Positions 11,254 to 23,442 of a stretch of 44,257 bases of DNA are shown here, piece by piece. The stretch is from Parasitella parasitica (taxonomy: Eukaryota > Mucoromycota > Mucoromycetes > Mucorales > Mucoraceae): NCBI GenBank assembly GCA_025201805.1, contig MU619351.1, forward strand, positions 61,349-105,605, read 5' to 3'. Numbering within the stretch: position 1 is the first letter of the stretch; each line of letters opens with the position of its first letter. A program made the translations under genes and the position numbers. Under the pieces are notes generated by a model. It saw nothing but the letters and a program-made list of their open reading frames with translations, was not told where the DNA came from and did no database searches.

Positions 11254-12624
11254 CTAAAGACGACTTTTACAGAAATGAATCATTCGCTGAATATTTCGTA
11301 ATTCGCTCTCTTTTTTACGGTCTTCACGGTAGAATACACCAGTTGCGTATTGATAGTCGTATTCAGTTGGTATGATTCTTTCTCTCTCGCAAATCTGTTT
11401 AGCTAACTTTGAACGTCGGTGATTAATAAGTCGTTGTGAAACCAATGTGAACTGATGTGTAGTGTTTAATACTTGACGAATCTGAGTGGCTCCAGGAGAA
11501 ATGGCTCCGTAATTTTTTTGAAGCATTGCTGTCTCTTGCTGTTGTTGTTTACAGTATTTAAGATAAAATCTCTGTTGTTGTTCATCAAGGCTTTGAAACA
11601 TGGCTTCTTCATTGATATTATTATACTCCAAAACAGCAGATGGAAGGATTTCATCTTTTGCTTCCGCGTGAGCTTGATATGTCTCTCCTGAACAAGTCTT
11701 CCAGTCATCAATTTCGGCTTGAAGCCTATTGTTGCATTTACAAAAAAAAAAAAAAAACTAGATTAAGAAGCCTACACACGAATCCACATCTGCCACAACT
11801 ACATCTTACATCCTGTTGTTTTGCGTCAATGTATCCAATTTTTCTTTGTTGCGTATATTTATCGGGTTTTCCTGTTCTTCAAGTTCTTCCATTTTGTCAG
11901 GTCTGTTGTACCAGGAAAGATTAACATCTCCTCTTTTCAAACCATCGATGAACTTTATTTTCAATTCTTTGGCAATGACTTTGGTTTGTACAGCCTTTGG
12001 GTCTCCTTGAGTTTCTGGTGCAATGTCCTTATTCAGCTCTCTTTCAGCAATCCATATTAACAACTGTCGTGTCTTGCCTATTGGTGTTAATTTGCGTGAC
12101 GCATAGATATAAAGATCTGATAATTTGACATGAGAAGGAGGTGCTGGTGCTATTATTTTAAGTATCGAATAAATCTGTATGTACAGTATCTGTGCTAAGG
12201 TATAAAATGTACCTACCATTTAGCCCTACAGACGAACTGGTAGATGTGTGGGATATTGTTGTTGCTGATGCTCTTAGGTTGAACGAGACAAGTTTCTCAT
12301 CTACCACTGACTCTGTAGCTGTTGAAGTTGAAGATACGGAATTAAACGCATAGCGATTGTGCACTGGTGGCCGTGATTCACTTTCATATACTGGAGGATA
12401 TGGCTCTGGTGTTGGAGTAAACTGTAGTCTAGTTAAGACATATTTTCTTTGGCATTATTTCGAGTAAAAAAAATAATAACTCACAGCAAGATATTCGATA
12501 GGATTAGCCCTTCGGTAAAAAAATCCTGGATCAAATCTCCCTGGAAGAGCATGCCATTATTATTATACCAATGCATAAATAATTTAAAGAGCTTACAAGT
12601 TTGTCTACGCTTAGAATCCTGCAT
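11254..12624 (-). CDS. DSN1: Dsn1/Mis13-type kinetochore protein (MIND complex subunit)
   Basis: Five exons: 12624-12597, 12540-12485, 12421-12217, 12149-11810, 11725-11254, all phases agreeing; 366 residues. Dsn1/Mis13 is part of the Mis12/MIND complex linking inner centromere proteins to the Ndc80 complex. The core evidence is the Mis13 block in exon 4: YIYASRKLTPIGKTRQLLIW (family: LP-x-x-R-x-R-QLL-x-W), then FIDGLKRGDVNLSWYNRP and the following NP-N-I-x-N...KLD, and RLQAEIDDW-like sequence across the exon 4/5 junction. The N-terminal 100 residues are Pro/Ser/Thr-rich. The C-terminal 150 residues are Gln-rich and helical. The first exon is only 28 nt (MQDSKRRQT), so the start is less certain than the core. 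Intron 4 (11726-11809) carries a T run on the coding strand. Confidence 0.78.
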
Positions 12625-13336
12625 GTTTACAAGCTCAAATGCTATCGTATGTAAGTCTGTATTTGTTCATTCAAAAAACATATTTGTAATTTACAAACTG
12701 TGAAGGTAATATTTATGCTTCTTTAGTTTACAAGAAGACAAAAGGCCAATAATGGCGAATAAACTTGTGTTTTATTAGCTCGATCCTATTTTATAAAAGC
12801 CAGCCGTCATATATTGAGGTTCATCAGTAACATCAAATATATATTACAGGCGTTATCCAAAAGCTTTTAAATGCATTGTTTCTTGAACTGAAAAAATCCA
12901 TTTAGCGTTGTAAACAAACTTTACCAGCTCGACTGTACGAAAGAATAAACAAGACACACAGATTCAAATAGAGTAATAAAATGAGCACCGTTGCCTTTGC
13001 TATATTCCTCTACCGACGCCATTACCATTTAGTCTTTGGATATGTGCCGTACGTTTACATCCAAGCGGCTCTAAATCAAAACTTATTTACAAAGACAAAA
13101 TTCAAAAAAATTAAGCTATCAGAAGGTAAAGACAGTTGACTCTGATGCTACAAGAGTGGGCATATGTATAGAGATCTGTCACTGCAGTCTGACCAAGAAG
13201 GAGATTTTGCATTTGGTGGTGTACAACACACACCAATGAGCACATCCAATCATATCCAACAAGCCAAACAATATAAAATAGCTTCTGAAAGGAAGCAAGT
13301 AAATTTTCTCCTTCCTCTTTTTTATTTGTATCCAAT
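12625..13336. promoter_or_regulatory. divergent spacer between Dsn1-like gene and RPL10A
   Basis: 712 bp shared upstream region. A minus-strand open frame of 74 codons at 13111-13335 has no family signature. A T/C-rich stretch at about 13306-13330 precedes the ribosomal protein start. No specific regulatory site is claimed. Confidence 0.45.
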
Positions 13337-14167
13337 ATGAGGTAAATTCAAGCATCCATCCATCTATCTATCCATTTATCCATCCATCCATCCACGTCTT
13401 TCCTGTATAAATCCATCTGTATGATCTTTGAAATTGTACAGATTGGCTCTTATACCCACATCTTTGACATTGCCCTGATCAAATTAGTATAAAAGCTAAC
13501 ATTCAAACATGATTTTTGTAGTAAGGTTAGCGCTTCTGCCGTCAGAGAACTTGTCAACCAAATCCAAGCCGCCTCTGCTGAAAAGCAACGCAAGTTTGTT
13601 GAAACCATCGAACTTCAAATTGGTTTGAAGAACTACGATCCCCAACGTGATAAGCGTTTCTCTGGTACCATCAAGCTCCCCAACGTTGCTCGTCCCCGTA
13701 TGACCGTCTGTGTTCTCGGTGATGCTTTCCACTGTGATCAAGCCAAGAGTGCCGGTATGGAATTCCAATCCGTTGACGATCTCAAGAAGCTCAACAAGAA
13801 CAAGAAGCTCATCAAGAAGCTCGCCAAGAAGTACGATGCTTTCCTTGCTTCCGAAGCTTTGATCAAGCAAATTCCTCGTCTTTTGGGTCCTGGTCTCCAC
13901 AAGGTCGGTAAGTTCCCTACTCCCGTCTCTCACAACGACTCCTTGACCGATAAGGCCAACGAAATCCGTGCCACCATCAAGTTCCAGTTGAAGAAGGTTC
14001 TCTGTCTTGGTGTTGCTATTGGCCACGTTGGTATGACCGAAGATGAATTGATCTCCAACATCATGTTGTCTGTCAACTTCCTCGTTTCCTTGTTGAAGAA
14101 GCACTGGCAAAACGTCAAGTCTTTGTACTTGAAGTCTTCCATGGGTAAGCCTTACCGTCTCTTCTAA
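13337..14167 (+). CDS. RPL1: 60S ribosomal protein uL1 (RPL10A)
   Basis: Exon 1 is only five coding bases (13337-13341, ATGAG); exon 2 is 13522-14167. Together they give 216 residues, the usual length of eukaryotic uL1, starting MSKVS. uL1 forms the mobile L1 stalk that moves deacylated tRNA out of the ribosome. Near-invariant blocks: [95 protein letters not shown] and [20 protein letters not shown], ending MGKPYRLF. Codon use is strongly biased (AAG, CTC, GTC, CGT), unlike neighbouring genes, as expected for high expression. The 180 bp intron directly after the start codon is about three times longer than others here, and contains a TCCA/TCTA tandem repeat and a GCTAAC branch site. Confidence 0.97.
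13353..13394. repeat. CATC/TCCA tetranucleotide repeat in RPL10A intron
   Basis: About ten imperfect ATCC/ATCT units inside the first intron of the uL1 gene. Confidence 0.9.
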
Positions 14168-14925
14168 GGCTGCAAACATACTTTTTTTTTGAGAGGGTAT
14201 ATATGTCTTGATTTTATGCGTGAACAAACTGACGGTGAACCAAGATTTTGGACACAGGTGCCAATATCATTTGGGAGCTCATAACTTTTTGGTTGTATAT
14301 AATTTATTTTATTTACAATTTTATATATACATTCTACATTAAAAACGTGTTTAAAAAACATTTAAAATCCAAGTTTGTGTATTATTTTGTTGATCATCAT
14401 TTACTCCAAAGCAAAGACAGTTGCCAGGATACGAAAACTGTTTCAGCATACGCTAAATATCAGTGAATCATGAGCGCAGCAAACCCTTTGAGTGTAATAA
14501 TTGTGGCTTACCAACGATATTAGTAGTTAGGATATTGTTTACTGATAAAAATATATCTTAGTCATTTGATGCGGTGAATACTATTGCTAATGCTACTTCT
14601 AATCATGCCATAGCAAGTGAGTACGTTAGATTTTTCTTGCTGCAGTTTAACTAGTAATAATGAATCGGGGCCATGATTCATATTACATTGAGAAGCACAT
14701 TTCTGCAATCAAACTGAACTGCTCGATAGATCGTGTTGACGCATTGAATTTGATCTTTTTTGGCTTTGTCCAACTGACTTGATTGGGCAACGATATCAAT
14801 TTGGTTGACCAGTGACATTGGTTTTGATTGGCTGTGACATTACTGACTGGAAGCACTGTACATAGCAAGGATTTTGGTAACCCAGTACATTTTGTTTACC
14901 ATCGATATTCTTACTGCGAATTATT
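14168..14925. other. intergenic region
   Basis: 758 bp between the RPL10A stop and the Mgm1 start. AT-rich; open frames on either strand have no recognisable domain. Contains the Mgm1 promoter. Confidence 0.5.
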
Positions 14926-17880
14926 ATGCTTTCCAGTATTATTCGCTCAAGTAGGGCTACAATACACCCTAGAACAACAGCAGCCCGACCTAGAGTGGCG
15001 CTGCATCATCTGCACAATACACCAGTTCGCCAAATACCCCCATCCTTGCTTTTTCATTCAGGGCGAGCTCATACATATCATACTACCACTCCTTTGGCAC
15101 TGCGGCCCCAAGTTAGAGCCATCAGCTTATGGACACTTCCAAAGCTGGCCTTAAGGACCGTACGCATGCCTTTTATTGTTGCCGGGACAACCATCACAAC
15201 GGCAAGCATTGCCTCAACTAAATTCCAAGGTAAATCTTTGTCTGGCCATACTATGAGATGGTTTCTCAATCCAAATATAGATTTGGCAAACAAAAGCAAA
15301 GGATTTGTTCAGGACAGTTTATACTCTATCGAAGCAGCCTTTCAAAAGGCCCAAAATGTAATGGACAACGTAGACTTATCAATCCCAGAAATGCATCTAC
15401 GGTTGCCTCAGTCTGTTCGAAATTTACTCTTGTCAAAGACGACCAAAATAGAAGAAACCAAGGTTGTAAGTTATAATTCAACAAACAGAAAATCTGGAAG
15501 TGGCGGTGGTGAAGGAGGAAACAACGGAGGAGGAGATTCTTCCGCTGCTGCAGCGGCAGTGGCAGCAGCAGCAGGATTTACGCTATACTCAAATGAGGAG
15601 GACGAGGCGAAAGAAGAAGAAGAAGAAGGCGAGAATGATCCCATCGAAAAAACCCGCAGCAAAAAGAAAAGGAAGAATGATTATGGAATCAGTGTTCAGG
15701 ACGAACAGTTGATGATGCTCACAAAGAAATTGATAGAGATTCGCAGCATTTTAATGTCTATTGACCACAACGAGACCTTAAAATTGCCCAGCATAGTTGT
15801 CATCGGATCGCAAAGTTCTGGCAAAAGTTCTGTGCTCGAAGCGATTGTTGGCCATGAATTTCTTCCAAAGTAAGTGCGGTTATACCAGAGTGTGAGAAAC
15901 TGCTTTTAATATGGCATCTCAGAGGAAGCAACATGGTTACCAGGAGGCCCATTGAATTGACACTGATCCACACGCCTCACCAAGACGAAGAGTATGGCGA
16001 ATTCCCTGACCTCGGCTTGGGAAAGATCTTTGATTTCAAAAAGATCCAAAAGACACTGATGGATTTGAACATGGCCGTTTCTGAATCTGAGTGCGTGTCT
16101 GACAAGCCCATTGAACTGCGGGTCTATTCTCCCAACGTTCCAGACCTGACTCTAATTGATTTGCCAGGATACATCCAGATATCAAATAGGAACCAGCCTG
16201 AAACGCTAAAGAACAAGATTGAGGATTTGTGCGAAAAGTATATTCGTGGACCCAACATTATTTTAGCTGTTTGCAGCGCTAATGTCGATTTAGCCAATTC
16301 TCCTGCGCTCAAGGCCAGCCGAAAATGGGACCCTCTTGGACTTCGTACAATTGGTGTTATCACCAAAATGGACCTCGTACCACCTCAGGTCGGTGCTGCC
16401 ATCCTTCGGAATACTGATTATCCACTTCACTTGGGGTACATTGGAGTTGTTTGCAAGGCTCCTGAAAACATGGCAGACACAAACATGACTCGGGCTTTGG
16501 TCAAGAACGAAGAATCGTTTTTCAGATCGCACCTCATCTTCAACCAACGAGACATTCAAGTCGGCACTTCGACGCTACGACACAAGTTGATGAACGTATT
16601 AGAGCAAAGTATGGGAAAGTCATTGTACAGCATTGTAGATGCAGTGCAGCGCGAATTGGAAGAGGCTAGGTATCAGTTTAAAGTGCAGTACAACGACAGA
16701 CGAGTTACGGCTGAATCGTACGTTGCAGAGACCATGGACTGCTTAAAGCATGATTTCAAAGACTTTGCCAACAATTTTGGTAAGCCCCAAGTACGACATG
16801 AAGTGCGCACGATGCTGGAGCAGAGGGTGCTTGACATATGCGCCGAACAATACTGGTGCGACCCTAAAATTGCGGAATTACCAAAGGCCTCATCAGAAGA
16901 CATCTATTGGCTGTACAAGGTAGACTTCGCATCAGCCGCGCTAACAAAGAGTGGCATTGGCAGATCAACGACCCAATTGGTCGTGGACGTATTGATGAAC
17001 AATATGGAGAGATTGGCCAATGCAGAATCTTTCAGCTGTCATCCGGAGACTAGAAATCAGATTATGAAGTTTACAAGTGAGATCCTGAGGACAAAATTCC
17101 TAGCCACCAGTGACCAGGTCGAGAATACTATCAAGCCTTACAAATTTGAAGTAGAAGTAACTGACAGTGAGTGGAATGATGGAGTCAAACGCTCCATTAG
17201 CTTACTCGAGAAAGAGCTTGAATTGTGCGATGAGATGGCAAGTTCCATCAAGAACTCGGTAGGCAAAAAAAAGCTGAACAGTGCCATAAACTACGTGCTT
17301 GATAAAGAGAAAGAAGAGACCAAACGCCAAGGGAGTGCTCAACAAGATGATGCAGAGGAAGAAGAAGAGGAGGAAGTCGTCAAGTCATTATATAACCCCA
17401 AGCTGCTTGAGAAGGCCAAAGACACCATTTATCTGCGAGATAGAGCTATAATTCTCAAGTATAGAATTGCAGCACTAAAGAGCCGTCAATGCAAATCGTC
17501 TGAAAATAAGCAATACTGCCCTGAAGCTTTTTTGAATGTGATTGCAGAAAAGCTGACATATACAGTAAGTGGAAACCATCTCTCAGAGGCTTTCTCGTGT
17601 TGATAACTTTTTTTCGTTGCAGGCTGTCATGTTTATTCAGGTTGAGTTATTAAACGAGTTCTTCTTTCAATTCCCTCGTGAGGTTGATAATAGATTGGTG
17701 TACGAGATGGATCGCCGTCAAATACAGCAGTTTGCAAGAGAAAATCCGCCCATTCAAAAACATCTTGAACTGCAAGAACGCAAAATGAAGCTGGAGGAGG
17801 TGATGGATAAATTAAATTATCTTGTTAAACGACAAGCAGATAGAGCTAATAACGCAAAACGCACTGCAAATTCTTATTAA
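14926..17880 (+). CDS. MGM1: mitochondrial inner-membrane dynamin-like GTPase Mgm1/OPA1
   Basis: Exons 14926-15869, 15923-17564, 17623-17880; 947 residues (yeast Mgm1 is about 900). It fuses mitochondrial inner membranes and shapes cristae. Seen: an Arg/Ser/Thr-rich presequence, a hydrophobic segment at about 81-99 ([15 protein letters not shown]) fitting the inner-membrane anchor, a disordered linker with Gly and Ala runs (about 190-220) and an acidic Glu run, then GTPase motifs: P-loop GSQSSGKSS (about 294-302), the G2 Thr in [15 protein letters not shown], and TKMD. The first intron falls just after the P-loop helix (FLPK). The C-terminal exon ends with a GED-like helix. The Ala/Gly linker is the likely site of rhomboid-type processing by analogy with Mgm1; no site is seen directly. 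Confidence 0.95.
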
Positions 17881-18037
17881 CCTTGTTGCACCAAATTATA
17901 TAAACTTTTTTTTTTTTCTTTTTTTTTTTTGTAATCTTTAAAACCGAAATTAATAAATACCCTTCTCTTTCTATTTTCAACATTCTTCTTCCTCTTTTTC
18001 CTTCCTGTCGTCTTGCTACATTTTCCCTTTAGACACT

Positions 18038-19375
18038 ATGAATCTTGCTGATAAAGACTTTGTAGTTCAGCAGGACTTGCTAAATCAGCTGCAATATGAT
18101 CTCCTGGCATTTGACGACTTGCATTTTTTAGCAGACGAGCAGATTAATAGTAGTAGATCAGCTATGACAGATGCCACCGTCTCATTTCCACCGGAAAATG
18201 CCCTATCGACACCTTTGTCAACTCCAAATCACTGTACACCCTTGATGCATCCCCATGCAGAAGAATTGGAGGTAAAAATACAGATTCTGTTTTTTTTTGG
18301 CATGCCAAATATAGACATTTTGCTCTTAATTTGTATAATTACACTGTATATTTACAATACTTTTGAATAGGAGTTTCTGACGCCTCTTGTGTCGCCAGCA
18401 ATCACACCAAGCTACAACGAAATCTACCAATTTTTAGATCCGCCAAATGAGCAATACTTTACACCTCTCAGCTCGCCTGCATTACTGCCTAATCTTGATC
18501 AGAGTAGCACGTTATCCACTTCTACACCTGTCAATGTGGCTCAGGATTCATACCTACTAGCTCAGCAGCTGGCTCAAATTGAGCAAAAACAGCTCAAATT
18601 AAGAGAACAAATGAGGGTGTCACCGGCAGTATCCCCAAACTACCGAAAGAGCCCGCTGGCCTTGTTCTCTAGTAGAAATCAACCCCCTCCATCTCCCTTG
18701 CCCTATAGCAATAATAGCAAAAAAAGACCCAGTCTAAGACAAAAGATCGCACTAGCAAGTCCGCAACTGCATTCATCTCAAAATCATCATATTAGCCTTC
18801 CAACAATACCTGCTACACCTGGATCTCTCATGAAGATGAGTCACCATCTAAGTCAAGCACCACTAGGATCTCCCAGGCAAGAAAGAGACCTTGTAGACAT
18901 CATCCCAGCATTACCGCCATCAGCTATAGTTGAATCACCTCCCAAGATAGCGAAAAGAAAGCTAGCACCCTACTCTCCTCTAAACACACCTTCACCAAGA
19001 GCGCTTAAACCTCTGATATCGCCATTCTTACAGCCTGATCTCCGAAACAGTAATTTGATCATCCAGACTCCTGGAATAGAAAATAGACGTTCAGCACATA
19101 AAGTAGCAGAGCAAAGAAGGAGGGACACGCTGAAACAAAGCTTTGATTCTTTGAGGAAAGAAATTGTGGACATCATGGTGCAAGATTCAGATAAAGATGA
19201 AGTGTCTGTCAGAGAAGAAAAAGAGAAAGAAGTTAAATTGATGAGTAAAGTTTTATTGCTACAGCATTCATACGAATATATTGTTCGGCTCAAGTCGGAT
19301 TCACGCCTGAAAGATGATAAAATATCAACCATGCAAACCGAGATTGATAGATTAAAAGAATTGACTCAAAGATAA
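18038..19375 (+). CDS. bHLH transcription factor
   Basis: Exons 18038-18271 and 18371-19375, 412 residues. The C-terminal ~100 residues form a basic helix-loop-helix: RRSAHKVAEQRRRDTLKQSF holds the His/Glu/Arg pattern that recognises E-boxes of the CACGTG/CANNTG class, followed by SLRKEIVDIM, an acidic loop, and helix 2 (KVLLLQHSYEYIVRLK) that runs into a leucine-zipper-like helix (ISTMQTEIDRLKEL). The N-terminal 280 residues are disordered and packed with SP/TP sites (STPLSTP, FLTPLVSPAITPS, RVSPAVSP), typical targets of CDK/MAPK, plus a Gln-rich helix (LAQQLAQIEQKQLKLREQM). Which fungal bHLH subfamily (Ino4-, Cbf1- or Myc-like) cannot be settled by eye. The stop is 46 bp from the convergent CK2 beta stop. 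Confidence 0.88.
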
Positions 19376-19421
19376 AGGAATAAAACATGCTCAATTTTTC
19401 ATAGCTGAAGAGAAGGACAGA

Positions 19422-20405
19422 TCAAGCGTTCATATTGTTGCTATCATCCGCATCTCTACTGCCTGGTGTTATAGCCTTGTCTTTCACCATCCTCAACCAT
19501 TGCATACGAGGACCAGCAGCAGATAATCCACTGATGCGAAATCCAAATAGTTTGGCTACGTATATATTTGGCTCAACTTCTTTGAAACATTCAGGAAATG
19601 CCTGGGAAAATAAATGAGGGAATGTAGTACCGAAATGTGAACCTGTACGACAAGTTAATGCTCTTTTATCATTGTATACCAATACATAATGCTTTTTACC
19701 ATCGATAGTTTGATGTTTTGGGTTGGGTGGTATATATATATCTTTGCAATTCGGGCAGTAGAGACGTACCGAGCTCTGTTTTGGCGTATCATGCTCGCCA
19801 CACGGCAGTAAATGAGAGTCATTGCAAAACACTCTTGGACATTTACCAAAGTCTCCTGATTCGTATTTTTCGTACTGATAATAAGCTGTCAGCCTTTTAC
19901 ATTGATATATTCATGTATATATACCGCAGTATCTATCATCAGCCCTTACCATTTGAAGCATGCCGGCCTTTGTTAAAATGAAGCGCTGGTGAATAAGTCC
20001 ATATAAGAGCTCTGCTGCAGGCTCCAGTAAGCTTAGGTCAGGCACACGATTGTACATGGCATCGTCAGGTTCCAAATCGAGAATCACTTCTAGTGTCTCC
20101 TTGTATAAAGGAATGTGCTGATTCAATCCAATGAGATTAAACGGGTCTTCGATGAATTTCTCATCGACTTCTGTATAATAACGATGCTTTTTAGTGGAGC
20201 AGAACCAACTAATCCACTATAAAATGATGTGATCAATACGTAGACTCTTTTTTTTCTTTCTTCTTCTATTGTTGGTTACCGATAATGCTGTGCGCTCATC
20301 TGTATCCATAGGCGTCATATGACCCTCTTCTACAACAACATATTAGCTCAAGGGTCGTTGTTATGTGCCGATAAACCACTTACGTGGGTCGCTATATTGG
20401 TCCAT
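19422..20405 (-). CDS. CKB1: casein kinase II regulatory subunit beta
   Basis: Five exons: 20405-20384, 20329-20280, 20216-19950, 19874-19700, 19642-19422; 244 residues. CK2 beta dimerises through a zinc finger and tethers the CK2 alpha catalytic subunits. Hallmarks: WISWFCSTKKHRYYTEVDE, FIEDPFNLIGLN, an acidic loop (LDLEPDDAM), AAELLYGLIHQRFILT, then CPRVFC and YCPNC giving the four zinc Cys, HFGTTFPH, and LFGFRIS. The intron at 19643-19699 is 57 bp (19 codons) with no in-frame stop, so the reading frame runs straight through it. Splicing it out joins DG to SHFGTTFPH and restores the family spacing, so I treat it as an intron. The N-terminus (MDQYSDPQEG) is encoded by two very short exons. 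Confidence 0.95.
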
Positions 20406-21448
20406 TTGATATTGTTTGACTCTCTTGTGATGAGATAGAGATATTGTGTGGTTAATGAAATATAATTAAACAGGTAAAGAAGTAAAGAAAAGTGCTTGTA
20501 TGCATGTTATTTAGCCAACATTCACTTTCTTCGAGAGTCACGACAGCTTTTTTCTGCTGCGACAAAGGTTTGCAAAAGTAACATCCATATCATTCATTGC
20601 CAGTGTGTGCTGTTGTCAAAGGAAGTTAAAACAGACTAAATTGGCGCCATTCTCAATTCGATTTGTGGTATAAACTCTATTTACTAACTGGTAATAGGGC
20701 TTCTGAGCAATGATAATTTTTTTCAAATAAGTGGTTAACGAAGACCAAAAAATTGAAGTCATTTTTTTTTATCAACAATCATTCGAATACAACCAAGCCG
20801 TTATAGAGATAATCCACCCTATAATTTTTTAGTTTACTTTATAGGGTTTCAGACCACATTTGACTAACTAGATCATTGTATTTCCTCTATAATCTATCTG
20901 CTTTCCTACCAAGTTCCATACATATTCGCTTTTTGATTAGCTATAGTAAAGTTCAGCGTTACACAAATTGCAATAGAAACTCTTGCATTTGATCTGATTA
21001 CTTATTACCAGTAGACATATGTGGAATTTAAAGAAATTTGAAGTAGCCAAAATAATTTTTGCAACAATGCCAACATCCATCAATGTAAGAATAAGTGTGT
21101 TGATCATGCAGAAGAACAAATCAGAAAGTGAATTAAGGTCCAGAATATTGGTTGCCACGTTATCATATTCATTAGGTTGTTATTGTTGTATTTATAAAAA
21201 AAAAACGAAGGTGTTCTGGCATCCGATTAGATGCACCCAAAGTCAAGCATGCTGTGTACTACAGATAATAATAAAAAGATTTCAAGAAATCTTTCACTTG
21301 CGACTCTGATTCTACGACCTTCCGGCCCTTTATTCAGCCTTAAAATTGCTTTTCTTTTGAGGAGTATCGTGATATCATGACCATGTCCATAAAATATTAC
21401 ATTATTATCAACCAGAACAACCCAATTTAAAACAGAATTGTCTAAAAA

Positions 21449-21574
21449 TACTTTTATTTTTCAACATTTATCATAAATATCACATATTTGCTCATAACTT
21501 GTGCTAAAATGACCTTAGAACCGAGATCTAACTTGGAGAACTTAGCATTGACTTGGCGCTATCTGGCAACAACA
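21449..21574 (+). repeat. dispersed repeat, copy B
   Basis: Related to 1089-1203 in the same orientation. It ends within 5 bp of the N gap, so the repeat may be what broke the assembly. Confidence 0.6.
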
Positions 21575-21578
21575 TTGG

Positions 21579-21618
21579 NNNNNNNNNNNNNNNNNNNNNN
21601 NNNNNNNNNNNNNNNNNN
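21579..21618. other. assembly gap (40 N)
   Basis: Unresolved bases; true length unknown. Not coding, despite an open frame passing through it. Confidence 1.
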
Positions 21619-23442
21619 ATCATCGCTATCTGAGCATACCTTGCTTTCCATTCGCCAATGTCTCTATCAAACGTTTCTTGGTTTTCTGTATCGGAGTTGG
21701 AAATAAATCGCGTGATTTATGTTGTGCGGTGTTTGTAGATATTATCACGGTATTAATGAAACTGAAGCTGCAATGTGTGATTTATTATTTTTGATCCTCA
21801 TGGATCGTAATAATAATATCGGATAATTAAGTAGTTGCATTGCAGCAGGGATTGTGGAGGTACTCTAGATGTCATTTAATTTAAAAACTAATAGAAAATA
21901 ATTATCAACTTGCGGTAAAGGTGTAGGTTTTATTATCTAATCGACAGTTGCGTGAAACCCCTGTTTATCTACTGGCCAGGTATATGAATCTTTTAGTACT
22001 TAGCAACGAATAAACAATAATATCATAAATTAACGTGTACAACAACCATTATGATCAATTAGCATCTTTGTATTGTGCTAAACGACATTTTAGCAGACTA
22101 AAGTTGAATTAGATCTACCTGAGTAAGTAGATGGACTTTAACTGAATTACCTTGACCAATTCCCCATACAAAGTTTATTAACATTGATCCATAAGCGTAT
22201 ATCATTCCTAGCATAGTCTTATTCAGTCTATATCAATTGTACTTGTCTGAGTGTATATTACTTGGTTTTCATTTTAGCAAATATCGGTATATGTGGCATG
22301 TCATAAGCATGTCATAAGCATATCTATAACATTGCACGTATTGTACAAGTCTTTAGTACATAATGTTTCTGTAGTTAGTATCATGGATATAAGTATATGT
22401 CTTGTAGTAGGTATCTAGAAACTGGGAATGTGCATCTGAAGCATAGATCTTATATGGTATACGCTCGTGATATATTCTAAGTCTAGTAGATGTCTAAGGC
22501 TGGTGTCGAGATATAAGTACAAGTCTATGGCGTCATCCATCCTAATGGTGTCATCTTTAGCCTATGTCCTATATCCTATAGAGTATAAATTTGTCTTGTA
22601 CATCATCTTATTAACTGTGCACATATGTAGTCCTGATCAATTTAAGGTAACTGGATGAATCTAGAAGTGGAATGCAAATCATCATAGTGAATGTATTTCT
22701 TAGATATATTGTATATTGATGTCAAGCTACGACTATCGTGCATGCTTTTTGAACGGAAAATACCTGAGGATTTATAAATTGATATATCTCAGGTATCTCT
22801 ATTTTTCCAATGGCCCTTTCTTCACTTCTTTTCCTAAATGCCTTCTATTTAATTCTTCCTCTAAAGTTTGGTTTTAGTTTGCCACTGAATCGATGTGTTT
22901 TTTCTGAATGTGAACAATCGTCTAATTTTAGAGTAAAACCCTGTAGCTAGAGCAATGTACTGGATGTCTCGTCAAAAGTTTGAGTAACACGTAGCTGGCC
23001 AAGATGAATTAGGTTTTCATATTTTTTTAAAAAAACTTAATAAAGAGCTGTATCCAACAAAAATAGCAAGATGAAATTGTACAAATTGATACCTGTGTTA
23101 TAAAGGTATGCAGCAATGACAATAGTTTTCTTTATTTTATTATAGCATGATAATTTTACTCCATATAAAAGTGTATAAAATGGGAGCTTATTGAGTAACT
23201 CGTCCATACTTGCAAGAGGCAGCTGCTTTCAATGATGATGTTAAAAGTGATATACCTCAACTAGCATACCATACTGAGATTTATGCGATCAACATTAACA
23301 TGCAGCAACTCATGTAACCAGAGCAACAGTTGTGAATTCACGTCACATTAAGCGTGTTTAAACGAGGCTCATCAGACCTTTACAGAGTTTTCCTTTTTTT
23401 TTTTCTCTTTACGAAAAAGATTAGCTAAAATAAGCTGGCAAA

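Larger units (their letters stand above)
20406..23442. other. gene-poor region with assembly gap
   Basis: About 3 kb with no supported gene. It contains the 40-N gap, repeat copy B and, at 22200-22600, AT-rich DNA in which short words such as AAGTACAAGTCT, AAGTATATGTCT and CTAAGTCTAG recur loosely. Open frames here (for example 96 codons at 21019-21309) show no family signature. Confidence 0.55.

Noticed and set aside
13342-13521. Possible C/D-box snoRNA in the RPL10A intron (TATGATC ... CTGA)
   Set aside because: The C-box match is poor and no terminal stem or clear guide region is visible.
13496-14227. 243-codon open frame on the minus strand
   Set aside because: It is the antisense shadow of the RPL10A exon, created by strong codon bias; the plus strand is a near-invariant ribosomal protein.
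21488-21706. Open frame spanning the N gap
   Set aside because: Forty of its bases are unknown and it overlaps a relic repeat.
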